Positions 1-6,059 of a DNA stretch of 8,846 nt are shown in pieces. The stretch covers positions 1 through 8,846 of the forward strand of contig JAHIYV010000120.1 of assembly GCA_018814635.1 (NCBI GenBank). The letters run 5' to 3'. Position 1 is the stretch's first letter. Each line of letters opens with the position of its first letter. A program made the translations under genes and the position numbers. Under the pieces are notes generated by a model that was given only the letters and a program-made list of their open reading frames with translations, did no database searches and had not been told where the DNA came from. This stretch comes from Patescibacteria group bacterium. GTDB taxonomy: Bacteria; Patescibacteriota; Minisyncoccia; Phycocordibacterales; JAGLOS01.

Positions 1-151
1 ACAATGCCCAGACGAGTGTCCTGTTTTTAGTATGCCTTGTCCTGAAAAGTATGAAACTATTTTTGAACACGACAAATGTGGTTGTATGATTCACCCACAA
101 TGTCTAGATCAAGAATCTAAAAAGATATATGATCCTTCGGGGCCTTTTTGA
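1..151 (+). CDS. C-terminal fragment of a cysteine-rich protein (5' end outside window)
   Basis: An open frame enters from the left edge with its first full codon at base 2, and ends at TGA 149-151, leaving 49 residues. The fragment has six cysteines spaced C-x3-C-x6-C-x12-C-x-C-x5-C, with several prolines, and ends in DPSGPF. Such spacing suggests a small disulfide-bonded or metal-binding module, more likely secreted than cytoplasmic. No family can be named from this fragment. It is judged coding because the frame is open from the window edge and the cysteines are regularly spaced; the other two forward frames were not favoured. It ends 23 nt before gpmI, on the same strand. Confidence 0.55.
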   Translation, partial: QCPDECPVFSMPCPEKYETIFEHDKCGCMIHPQCLDQESKKIYDPSGPF

Positions 152-159
152 AATTTCTG

Positions 160-168
160 TGTTAAGAT
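160..168 (+). promoter_or_regulatory. Extended -10 promoter for gpmI, predicted leaderless
   Basis: TGT-TAAGAT at 160-168 fits an extended -10 element (TGn followed by a TATAAT-like hexamer). The hexamer ends 6 nt before the gpmI ATG at 175, so a start about 7 nt downstream would fall on the A of the ATG. No convincing -35 is seen; TTGAAA at 148-153 is too close. No Shine-Dalgarno sequence precedes the ATG, which fits a leaderless mRNA. The transcript start is inferred. Confidence 0.45.
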
Positions 169-174
169 GTTGTT

Positions 175-1692
175 ATGAAAATAAAACAGGTTGTATTGAT
201 TATTCGCGATGGGTGGGGGTATCGGGCGGGTAAAAAGAACAATACTATTGCGTTGGGGAAGACCCCTAATACGGATAAGTTGATGAAAAATTATCCGCAT
301 ATTCTTTTGGATGCTTCTGGCGAAGCGGTTGGTTTGCCTAAGGGGTTTCAGGGTAATTCAGAGGTTGGGCATATGACTATTGGCGCGGGGAGGAGAATCT
401 CTCAGTTTTTGGTTCGCATCAATCAAAGTATTAATGACAAAACATTTTTTCATAACAAAGCATTTTTAGATGCGATACAGAATTGCAAAAAGCACAAAAC
501 CAAACTGCATCTTATTGGTCTCTTGCAAACAGAGGGTGTGCATTCTCATATGGATCATCTTTTTGCGTTCCTTGATTTATGTAAAAAAGAACAATTTTAT
601 AATGTCTATATTCATATTATTACCGATGGCAGAGATGCTCCCGTAACTGCAAGTATTGAGAAAATTAAAAAATTACAAAAGAAAATTCGCAAAATTGGGT
701 TTGGAATAATAGCCACTATATCAGGAAGATATTACGCAATGGATAGAGATAAAAAATGGGACAGAACTCAACGCGCGTATGATTGTATTATTCGCGCGCG
801 AGCCGGCGAATACAGCGATATTGTAAAACAAATTCAAGAATGTCATAAAAAAGACGAAACAGATGAATTTATTATTCCTAGAAAATTAATAGGATATTCG
901 GGTGTGAAGAAAAACGATGCCATTATTTTTTACAATTTCAGAACTGACAGACCACGACAACTCACACAAGCAATTATTGAAAAAAAATTTGAGGGATGGA
1001 CGCGAACACGACCCAATGTATATTTTGTGGCAATGACAGAATTTTACGACTCAATAAAAACGCCGATTGCTTTTGTGGATATACCCCTTAAGAATTTATT
1101 AGGGGAGGTTATAAGTCACTATGGGTTAAAACAATTACGAATATCAGAAACGGAAAAATATGCGCATGTAACTTCCTTTTTTAACGGGTGTAAAGATGCG
1201 CCATATAAAAATGAAGAAAGAATTTTAATTCCTTCGCCACGAGTTGCGACTTACGACTTGAAACCAGAAATGAGTATTTTTGAAATTACCGATAAATTAC
1301 TGCTAAAAATTGACGAAGAAAAATATGCTTTTATTGTTGCGAATTTGGTAAATGGAGATATGGTAGGACATACAGGGGTTTTGGAAGCGAGTCTGCGCGC
1401 AGTTGAAGTTGTTGATGAATGTGTTGGTAAAATTACTGCCAAAATATTAGAAAAAGATGGAACAGCTTTAGTTTTTGCGGATCATGGAAACATTGAAGAC
1501 CAAGGCACTAAACGGAATACATCGCACACCACAAATAAAGTACCGTTTATTTTAGTATCTCAAAAAGGAAAAGAAATAAAGCTCCAAAAAAAAGGCGGTT
1601 TACAAGATATAGCGCCAACAGTTCTTAGTTTACTAAACATAGAAAAACCCCCCGAGATGACCGGAGATAGTCTGATAAAAAAGAACAATTAA
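175..1692 (+). CDS. gpmI: 2,3-bisphosphoglycerate-independent phosphoglycerate mutase
   Basis: The product interconverts 3-phosphoglycerate and 2-phosphoglycerate in cytoplasmic glycolysis/gluconeogenesis through a phosphoserine intermediate, using two metal ions (Mn2+ in characterised members of the alkaline-phosphatase superfamily). At 505 residues it is full length. All key motifs are seen: D12 in IIRDGWG, nucleophile S62 in GNSEVGHMTIGAGR, H123 in GVHSH, R153-D154 in TDGRDAP, the SGRYYAMDRDKKWDR and FYNFRTDRPRQL substrate loops, D395 and H399 in GDMVGHTG, D436-H437 in ADHGN, and H451 in TSHTTN. The phosphatase fold is split by the phosphotransferase domain (about 75-300), as usual for the family. 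A small oddity is NLVNGDMVGH where NxANPDMVGH is usual; the ligands are kept. The ATG at 175 is chosen because the DGWG motif follows at the normal distance. The gene appears monocistronic, with palindromes starting 36 nt after its stop. Confidence 0.97.
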   Translation: MKIKQVVLIIRDGWGYRAGKKNNTIALGKTPNTDKLMKNYPHILLDASGEAVGLPKGFQGNSEVGHMTIGAGRRISQFLVRINQSINDKTFFHNKAFLDAIQNCKKHKTKLHLIGLLQTEGVHSHMDHLFAFLDLCKKEQFYNVYIHIITDGRDAPVTASIEKIKKLQKKIRKIGFGIIATISGRYYAMDRDKKWDRTQRAYDCIIRARAGEYSDIVKQIQECHKKDETDEFIIPRKLIGYSGVKKNDAIIFYNFRTDRPRQLTQAIIEKKFEGWTRTRPNVYFVAMTEFYDSIKTPIAFVDIPLKNLLGEVISHYGLKQLRISETEKYAHVTSFFNGCKDAPYKNEERILIPSPRVATYDLKPEMSIFEITDKLLLKIDEEKYAFIVANLVNGDMVGHTGVLEASLRAVEVVDECVGKITAKILEKDGTALVFADHGNIEDQGTKRNTSHTTNKVPFILVSQKGKEIKLQKKGGLQDIAPTVLSLLNIEKPPEMTGDSLIKKNN

Positions 1693-1727
1693 AATTTAAT
1701 ATAAAACAAACAAATACACAAAACACT

Positions 1728-1762
1728 TGAACGAGAAAATGAGCGAGGTTCAACCTCGCTCA
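1728..1762 (+). repeat. REP-like unit A: left half-site plus palindrome
   Basis: A half-site TGAACGAG (1728-1735), spacer AAAA, then a perfect palindrome TGAGCGAGGTT-C-AACCTCGCTCA (1740-1762; 11-bp arms, one central base). As single-stranded DNA or RNA it would form a stem of about 9-10 bp with a 3-5 nt loop. It lies just after gpmI and could contribute to termination of that transcript, but no T-run follows. Confidence 0.85.
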
Positions 1763-1764
1763 GG

Positions 1765-1806
1765 TAAATGAGCGAGGTTGAACCTCGCTCATTTAAACCT
1801 CACTCA
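1765..1806 (-). repeat. REP-like unit B: palindrome plus right half-site (inverted unit)
   Basis: A perfect palindrome with 15-bp arms around a central G (1765-1795: TAAATGAGCGAGGTT and its complement), followed after TTTAAAC by the half-site CTCACTCA (1799-1806). Read on the minus strand this is half-site then palindrome, the same order as in units A, C and D, so A and B form an inverted pair. The ATTTA after the GC-rich stem could help terminate gpmI transcription. The transposase promoter begins about 12 nt further on. Confidence 0.85.
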
Positions 1807-1817
1807 GTTATCATTTA

Positions 1818-1828
1818 TATAGTAGAAT
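1818..1828 (+). promoter_or_regulatory. -10-like promoter of the transposase gene, predicted near-leaderless
   Basis: Two overlapping -10-like hexamers are present, TATAGT (1818-1823) and TAGAAT (1823-1828). The second ends 6 nt before the ATG at 1835, the same spacing as in gpmI, so the message would be leaderless; with the first, the leader would be about 4 nt. There is no good -35 and no Shine-Dalgarno sequence. The site abuts palindrome unit B, so transposase bound there could in principle affect expression; that is inference. Confidence 0.4.
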
Positions 1829-1834
1829 GCAATT

Positions 1835-2530
1835 ATGAAAAAGCCAACATTTATAAATGACGAAATATATCATATCTACAATCGTGGCACAGAAAAAAGA
1901 AAGATTTTTTTAGATAAACAAGATCATCTGCGTTTCATCCATAATTTATTTGAATTTAACGATGAAAATTCTGTACCAAACTTTAGCCGCTCGTTCACAA
2001 TGAGCGAGGCAATGAGCGAGGTTGAACCTCGCTCACGCCCAAGAAAATTGTTAGTAAAAATACTTATATTCACATTAATGCCTAACCATTTTCATTTACT
2101 GTTAAAACAAGAAGAGGTTAATGGGATAGTAAAGTTTATGCAAAAACTTGGAACAGGATACACAATGTATTTTAATAAAAAATATAAACGAGTGGGTGGT
2201 CTTTTTCAGGGCAGATTCAAAGCTGTTTTAATAAATGAACATGCTCACTTTCTTTATCTTCCGTACTATATTCATTTGAATCCATTATCCTTGCCAAACA
2301 AGGCAAATACAACAACCGTTTCGTTTATTGAAAAAATGAATTTTTTAGAAAATTATAAATGGAGCAGTTTTCCTGATTATATTGGAAAGAAAAATTTTCC
2401 TTCTGTGGTCCAAAGAGAATTTCTGCTAGACTTTTTTGGTGGTGAAAAAAAATATAAAAAAGACACCTTAGAGTGGTTAAAAAATGATGATGAAAACACG
2501 GAGGAGATTCAAGGCATTACATTAGATTGA
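1835..2530 (+). CDS. REP-associated tyrosine transposase (Y1/HUH family)
   Basis: A 231-residue Y1 transposase of the TnpA_REP (RAYT) branch of the IS200/IS605 superfamily, a group that nicks single-stranded DNA at hairpins. Seen in order: an N-terminal YHIYNRGTEKRKIF strand/helix typical of the family; a variable loop (about 48-70); the HUH metal-binding motif H85-F86-H87 in LMPNHFHLLL; and a helix YTMYFNKKYKRVGGLFQGRF, where Y109 or Y112 should be the catalytic tyrosine. The length is normal and the gene appears intact. Unusually, its variable loop is encoded by a copy of the flanking palindrome (bases 2001-2035, residues M56 to about S67, MSEAMSEVEPRS), in frame. There is no partner tnpB or other transposition gene, as expected for RAYTs. 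A strong family match; that its targets are the local palindromes is inferred from context. Confidence 0.93.
   Translation: MKKPTFINDEIYHIYNRGTEKRKIFLDKQDHLRFIHNLFEFNDENSVPNFSRSFTMSEAMSEVEPRSRPRKLLVKILIFTLMPNHFHLLLKQEEVNGIVKFMQKLGTGYTMYFNKKYKRVGGLFQGRFKAVLINEHAHFLYLPYYIHLNPLSLPNKANTTTVSFIEKMNFLENYKWSSFPDYIGKKNFPSVVQREFLLDFFGGEKKYKKDTLEWLKNDDENTEEIQGITLD
2001..2035 (+). repeat. REP-like unit C embedded in the transposase reading frame
   Basis: Half-site TGAGCGAG (2001-2008), spacer GCAA, then a perfect palindrome TGAGCGAGGTT-G-AACCTCGCTCA (2013-2035), with the same orientation and spacing as unit A. It is read in frame as MSEAMSEVEPRS (residues 56-67) in the loop before the HUH strand. The 23-nt palindrome core is identical to that of units B and D. 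Confidence 0.9.
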
Positions 2531-2551
2531 AATAATAATAAACAAAATAAA

Positions 2552-2587
2552 TGAGCGAGAAATGAGCGAGGTTGAACCTCGCTCATT
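2552..2587 (+). repeat. REP-like unit D downstream of the transposase
   Basis: Half-site TGAGCGAG (2552-2559), spacer AAA, then a perfect palindrome with 13-bp arms around a central G (2561-2587). It has the same orientation and nearly the same spacing as units A and C. It lies between the converging ends of the transposase gene and pnp. Confidence 0.88.
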
Positions 2588-2605
2588 CTGTTTTATTGTT
2601 TATTG
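2561..2605. terminator. Possible bidirectional terminator formed by palindrome D
   Basis: The stem at 2561-2587 is followed on the + strand by CTGTTTTATTGTTT (2588-2601), and on the - strand by the T-rich complement of 2541-2560. It could therefore end both the transposase transcript and the pnp transcript, whose stop codons lie about 30 nt to either side. The T-runs are interrupted, so intrinsic termination is likely but not certain. Confidence 0.45.
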
Positions 2606-2617
2606 AATTCAACTGTA

Positions 2618-4819
2618 TTACCGTTTACCGAATTTGTTGTAGGGTCTTGATCCCTTGTTTCCATTTGGAGAATGATTAGCATAACTGCTTGGCGCCGTTG
2701 ATGGTTGAACACCTTTCTTTTTGGCAAAATCGGGGTCTATCGCTTTGATAGACAAACTTATTTTATCCGCTTTTTTATCTACTTCTTTGACCATCACAGA
2801 AACAATTTCGCCGAGAGATAAGACACTTTCTATTTTTTCTATTCTAAATGGCGCAATTTCAGAAATGTGAACTAATCCTTCTGTGTTTGGACCAATTTTT
2901 ACAAGCGCGCCAAAATCAAATAATTTTGTAACCTCGCCTTCAAATTTTTCTCCCGCAATATATTCGTGGGTTAGTGTTTCAATAAAAGCGCGCGCTTTTT
3001 CCGCTCCGCTTTTTTCTCCTGTGATATAAACGGTACCATCTTCTTCAATAGAAATATCTGCGCCTGTTTCTTCTTGAATTTTCTTTATCATTTTTCCTCC
3101 GGGGCCAATAAGCATTCCGATTTCATCAGGTTTAATTTGAATAGTAAGAATTCGTGGAGCCTTTGGAGCAAGATCAGCGCGTGGCGCGCTAATTTCTTTT
3201 TCTATTGTATCTAGAATATGTAAGCGCGCTGTTTTTGCGACGGTAAGAGCTTCTTCTAGAATTTTAACAGGTATGCCACCAACTTTAATATCCATTTGGA
3301 TTGCTGTTATTCCTTCACGGGTTCCGGCAACTTTGAAATCCATATCGCCGTGATGATCTTCAGGCCCTTGAATATCTGTCAGAATTTTGTAATTTTTCGC
3401 GTCTTTCATCATAAGACCAATCGCAATTCCCGCTACCGGCCGTTTAATTGGCACTCCTCCATCCATCAAAGCAAGTGTGCTTCCACAAACCGATGCCATC
3501 GAAGTTGAGCCATTTGATGCCATTGATTCAGACACAATTCTAATAGTATAAGGAAAATCTTGTTTGGATGGTATGACTGGAAGCAGGGCTTTTTCAGCAA
3601 GAGCTCCGTGTCCAACCATTCGTCTGTTCATTCCCATTCTGCCTACTTCGCCCACTGAAAATGGCGCAAAATTATAATGATGCATATAATGTTTTTTTGC
3701 GTCGCGGGTTTCCATCTCATTGATAATTTGTGAATCATCGGGCCCGCCTAGTGTAAGAACTGACAAAATATGCGTTCCTCCGCGATAGAATAAACCAGCA
3801 CCGTGCACAACACCCGAAAGACCTCCTGCTTGCGCGTAAAGTTCCCGCACTGTGTCCATCGGACGACCGTCTGCCCTTTTATTTTTTTCAATAGCGGCGC
3901 TATGTAAAATATCGTTAACAATTTCCTCGTAATAATCACCAGAGAGGGAAACGCTTTCTTCGGGAAGTTTTTCTTTGCAAATAGCAAGCCACTCGTCTTT
4001 TAATGCGTCAATAGCAGTATTGCCCGGACCATTAAACACGGCTTGTTCTACTTTTCCACTAATTTCTTGTTCAAAAAGTTTTTTTGCTTCTTCGCTAATT
4101 TTTTCTGTTTCAATTTTTGTTTTTTCTTTTCCAATCTCAGCAATAATCATTTTTTGAAATGTTTGCATTTTTTCAATTTCCTCAGACGCTTTTTTTAGGG
4201 CGCTAGCAATTATCTCTTCACTAGCTTCGTTTGCTGTTGTTTCTATCATATTAATATGACCATTGTTTCCACAAGCGATAATTTCAAATTCAGTAGTTTC
4301 GTGTTCGCGTTCGTCATAAGTTGGATTTGTAATCAAAGTTTCATCATCACGATTTTTACCAATGCGCGTAGCGCTTACTGGTCCGTTCCATGGTATATCT
4401 GATGTAGCTAATGCGAGAGAAGCGGCATTAACTGCCAAAACATCAGGGTCATATTTACCAATAGACAAAACAGTTGTAACAACTTGCATCTCATTTCGTA
4501 TTTGTTGATTAAAAAGAGGACGAATTGTTCTATCTACAATACGACCTGAAAGCACAGCCGCATCGCTTGGTCTACCTTCTCTTCTCATAAAACGACTTCC
4601 CAATATATATCCCGCCGCATAAAACTTCTCTTCGTAATCAACTGTAAGAGGAAACCAATTTAACCCCTCTTTTTTACTTGACGACATTACTGCTGTTGCA
4701 AGAACCACTGTGTCTCCGCAACGCAAAATAACAGAACCATTTGCTCTTTCTGCTAAATCCGAAAATTGAGCGATAATAGTCTGCCCACCAATCTCCACCG
4801 AATATTCTTTTTTATCCAT
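2618..4819 (-). CDS. pnp: Polyribonucleotide nucleotidyltransferase (PNPase)
   Basis: A 733-residue phosphorolytic 3'-5' exoribonuclease that degrades mRNA with phosphate to nucleoside diphosphates, normally as a trimer in the cytoplasm. Domains in order: RNase PH-like 1 (about 12-145, with FPLTVDYEEKFYAAG and RREGRPSDAAVLSGRIVDR), helical linker (about 240-320), catalytic RNase PH-like 2 (about 325-555), KH (about 560-618, GPGG loop 572-575), S1 (about 623-693) and a basic Ser/Asn/Gly tail. The catalytic residues are present: D488, D494 and K496 in EDHHGDMDFK match D486, D492 and K494 of E. coli Pnp; SNGSTSMASVCG is also intact. Residues 346-350 read RGGTH where RGETQ is usual. The gene stands alone, without the common rpsO partner upstream, and is divergent from the envelope operon. 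No Shine-Dalgarno sequence is seen at a useful distance. A long stem-loop lies 45-114 nt upstream and may take part in control. Confidence 0.98.
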   Translation of the reverse strand: MDKKEYSVEIGGQTIIAQFSDLAERANGSVILRCGDTVVLATAVMSSSKKEGLNWFPLTVDYEEKFYAAGYILGSRFMRREGRPSDAAVLSGRIVDRTIRPLFNQQIRNEMQVVTTVLSIGKYDPDVLAVNAASLALATSDIPWNGPVSATRIGKNRDDETLITNPTYDEREHETTEFEIIACGNNGHINMIETTANEASEEIIASALKKASEEIEKMQTFQKMIIAEIGKEKTKIETEKISEEAKKLFEQEISGKVEQAVFNGPGNTAIDALKDEWLAICKEKLPEESVSLSGDYYEEIVNDILHSAAIEKNKRADGRPMDTVRELYAQAGGLSGVVHGAGLFYRGGTHILSVLTLGGPDDSQIINEMETRDAKKHYMHHYNFAPFSVGEVGRMGMNRRMVGHGALAEKALLPVIPSKQDFPYTIRIVSESMASNGSTSMASVCGSTLALMDGGVPIKRPVAGIAIGLMMKDAKNYKILTDIQGPEDHHGDMDFKVAGTREGITAIQMDIKVGGIPVKILEEALTVAKTARLHILDTIEKEISAPRADLAPKAPRILTIQIKPDEIGMLIGPGGKMIKKIQEETGADISIEEDGTVYITGEKSGAEKARAFIETLTHEYIAGEKFEGEVTKLFDFGALVKIGPNTEGLVHISEIAPFRIEKIESVLSLGEIVSVMVKEVDKKADKISLSIKAIDPDFAKKKGVQPSTAPSSYANHSPNGNKGSRPYNKFGKR

Positions 4820-4863
4820 AACTAAATTAAGTTAAATCTCTTCTATTACTGTGCCGTTAGGAG

Positions 4864-4933
4864 TGTAAGATCTCTTGTAAAAAAATTTTTGACTCAGCGC
4901 TTTTCCAGAAATTCCCTTACAAGAGGGCTTACA
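4864..4933. promoter_or_regulatory. Long imperfect stem-loop in the pnp upstream region
   Basis: Arms TGTAAGATCTCTTGTAA (4864-4880) and TTACAAGAGGGCTTACA (4917-4933) pair at 15 of 17 positions around a 36-nt loop. The two mismatched positions are adjacent; on + strand RNA one becomes a G-U pair. The structure is 45-114 nt upstream of the pnp ATG. It could lie in the pnp 5' leader, where PNPase autoregulation acts on a leader stem in E. coli, or be a terminator-like or small MITE-like structure. The stem is seen; its role is inferred. Confidence 0.5.
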
Positions 4934-5044
4934 TATTAAAACAAAAGCTTCAACATAATTACCTAACAGCACTTTCTAATAATATCTGTAGTCTAGCAGA
5001 TTTCTTCTATTTTCTCAAATTTTCCGTTATAGATAATAAAAAAG

Positions 5045-5073
5045 TTGTAGAAAAACAAAAACTATCGTAAAAT
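5045..5073 (+). promoter_or_regulatory. Promoter of the three-gene envelope operon
   Basis: A -35-like TTGTAG (5045-5050) and a -10-like TAAAAT (5068-5073) are separated by exactly 17 bp. Transcription would start near 5080, leaving a leader of about 2 nt before the ATG at 5082. An AAGG at 5077-5080 is too close to the start codon to act as a normal Shine-Dalgarno site. A second -10-like GATAAT (5032-5037) could give a longer leader. A small inverted repeat ATCTG/CAGAT (4984-5001) lies further upstream. Confidence 0.5.
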
Positions 5074-5081
5074 TAAAAGGT

Positions 5082-6056
5082 ATGGAAAAAGTTATTTGGA
5101 AAATAATTATTTTTTTAGGACTAGTGGTAACTCCTTCTTTTGTTTTTGCGGGAGTTGTGGACGTATCGCTAAGTCCTCAAGCGCCCGAGCCTCAGGAAAC
5201 CGTGCGCGCAACACTAATAGGGCCTTTGGTTGATTTTGATAAATCAAAAATTTATTGGTATATAAATGAAAAAGTTCAGGTTTCTGGTATTGGAGAAAAA
5301 ACATTTTCTTTTATTGTTGGTGAGGTGGAAGAAAAAACAACTCTTGATATAATTATAATAACAGAACAAGGCAGGCGGTTTGATTTACAAAAAATTATAG
5401 TGCCAACAAGTATTGATTTGCTGTGGGAAGCGCAAACATATACACCGCCATTTTATAGAGGCAAAGCTCTTCCCACCGAAGGAAGTCCTATAAAAGTTGT
5501 TGCAATACCAAACACCAAAGACCAAAAAACTAAATATACTTATTCTTGGGGGGTAAACAAGCTCTTTCCTCTTGTTGATTCTTCGGGATACAATAGAACA
5601 AGTTTTATACTGTCTGGCGCGAAGGAAAAGTATTCTCAAAAAGTGGTGGTTAGCGTGTCGTCTTTTGATGGTTCTAAAAACACGAAAAAAATAATTAAAA
5701 TTACATCTGTAGAACCTGCTGTGGTTTTATATGAAAAGAGCATAAAAAATATTTTGAACAGTCCATTTTTAGGTCAAGCGTTATCTGGGGCTAAAGAAGT
5801 TAATAGTAAAGGTTTAGTTATTAGAGCAGAGCCCTATTTTTTCTCAAAAACAGATTTGGAGAATAATAAATTAGAATATATATGGAAAATAAATCAAAGC
5901 TCAATTAAGAATCTCAAGAAACAACAGCGAGAAATAAATTTTGTCCCTCCAACAAAAGAAAGTGCGGGTCAACAACAAAGCTCAATACAAGTGACCATTA
6001 AAAACACAGCCACATACGCTCAACAAAGGAGTGCTGGCCTTTCGTTAAAATATTAA
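5082..6056 (+). CDS. Secreted protein with three beta-sandwich-like modules, function unknown
   Basis: A 324-residue protein with an N-terminal signal peptide: charged start, hydrophobic core at about 8-22, and likely cleavage after VFA at 23. I do not recognise a named family. The mature part has three related segments, each with a Y-x-W-x-x-N or YWYIN-like strand: W59/N62, W156/N159 and W268/N271. Each is followed by a short F-containing strand (TFSFIV, TSFIL, REINFV) and a beta-rich stretch, at a spacing of about 100-110 residues. This looks like three Ig- or PKD-like domains, suiting an extracellular or surface-associated scaffold. It is the first gene of a tight three-gene set, with only 3 nt before the next ATG. 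It may be a component of a pilus or type IV secretion-like machine, judged from the pilin-like third gene; there is no direct evidence of activity. Confidence 0.85.
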   Translation: MEKVIWKIIIFLGLVVTPSFVFAGVVDVSLSPQAPEPQETVRATLIGPLVDFDKSKIYWYINEKVQVSGIGEKTFSFIVGEVEEKTTLDIIIITEQGRRFDLQKIIVPTSIDLLWEAQTYTPPFYRGKALPTEGSPIKVVAIPNTKDQKTKYTYSWGVNKLFPLVDSSGYNRTSFILSGAKEKYSQKVVVSVSSFDGSKNTKKIIKITSVEPAVVLYEKSIKNILNSPFLGQALSGAKEVNSKGLVIRAEPYFFSKTDLENNKLEYIWKINQSSIKNLKKQQREINFVPPTKESAGQQQSSIQVTIKNTATYAQQRSAGLSLKY

Positions 6057-6059
6057 AAA

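Larger units (their letters stand above)
1728..2587. mobile_element. REP-transposase island: Y1 transposase with flanking and internal palindromes
   Basis: The 860-nt segment holds one HUH/Y1 transposase gene and four full palindromes of one family: two upstream of the gene, one inside its reading frame and one downstream. Each full palindrome has a degraded half-copy at one side. This resembles REP-associated tyrosine transposase (RAYT) loci, where a single-copy, domesticated IS200/IS605-like transposase is bordered by the REP hairpins it acts on. The outer limits are set by the outermost half-copy on the left and the last palindrome arm on the right. No target-site duplication is claimed; HUH elements make none. 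Confidence 0.7.

Noticed and set aside
131..150. CC-TTCG-GG followed by CCTTTTT as an intrinsic terminator at the end of the partial gene.
   Set aside because: The stem is only 2-3 bp, lies in the coding end and cannot be separated from chance.
2000..2530. ATG at 2000 or 2012 as the transposase start.
   Set aside because: The frame upstream encodes the conserved YHIYNRG family start, so translation begins at 1835.
1728..2587. The repeated palindromes as a CRISPR array.
   Set aside because: Spacing is irregular, one copy is inside a gene, there are no uniform spacers and no cas genes.
3748..4157. Open frames antisense or shifted within pnp.
   Set aside because: They are shadows of a strongly conserved gene, with no family features, and their lengths are expected by chance.
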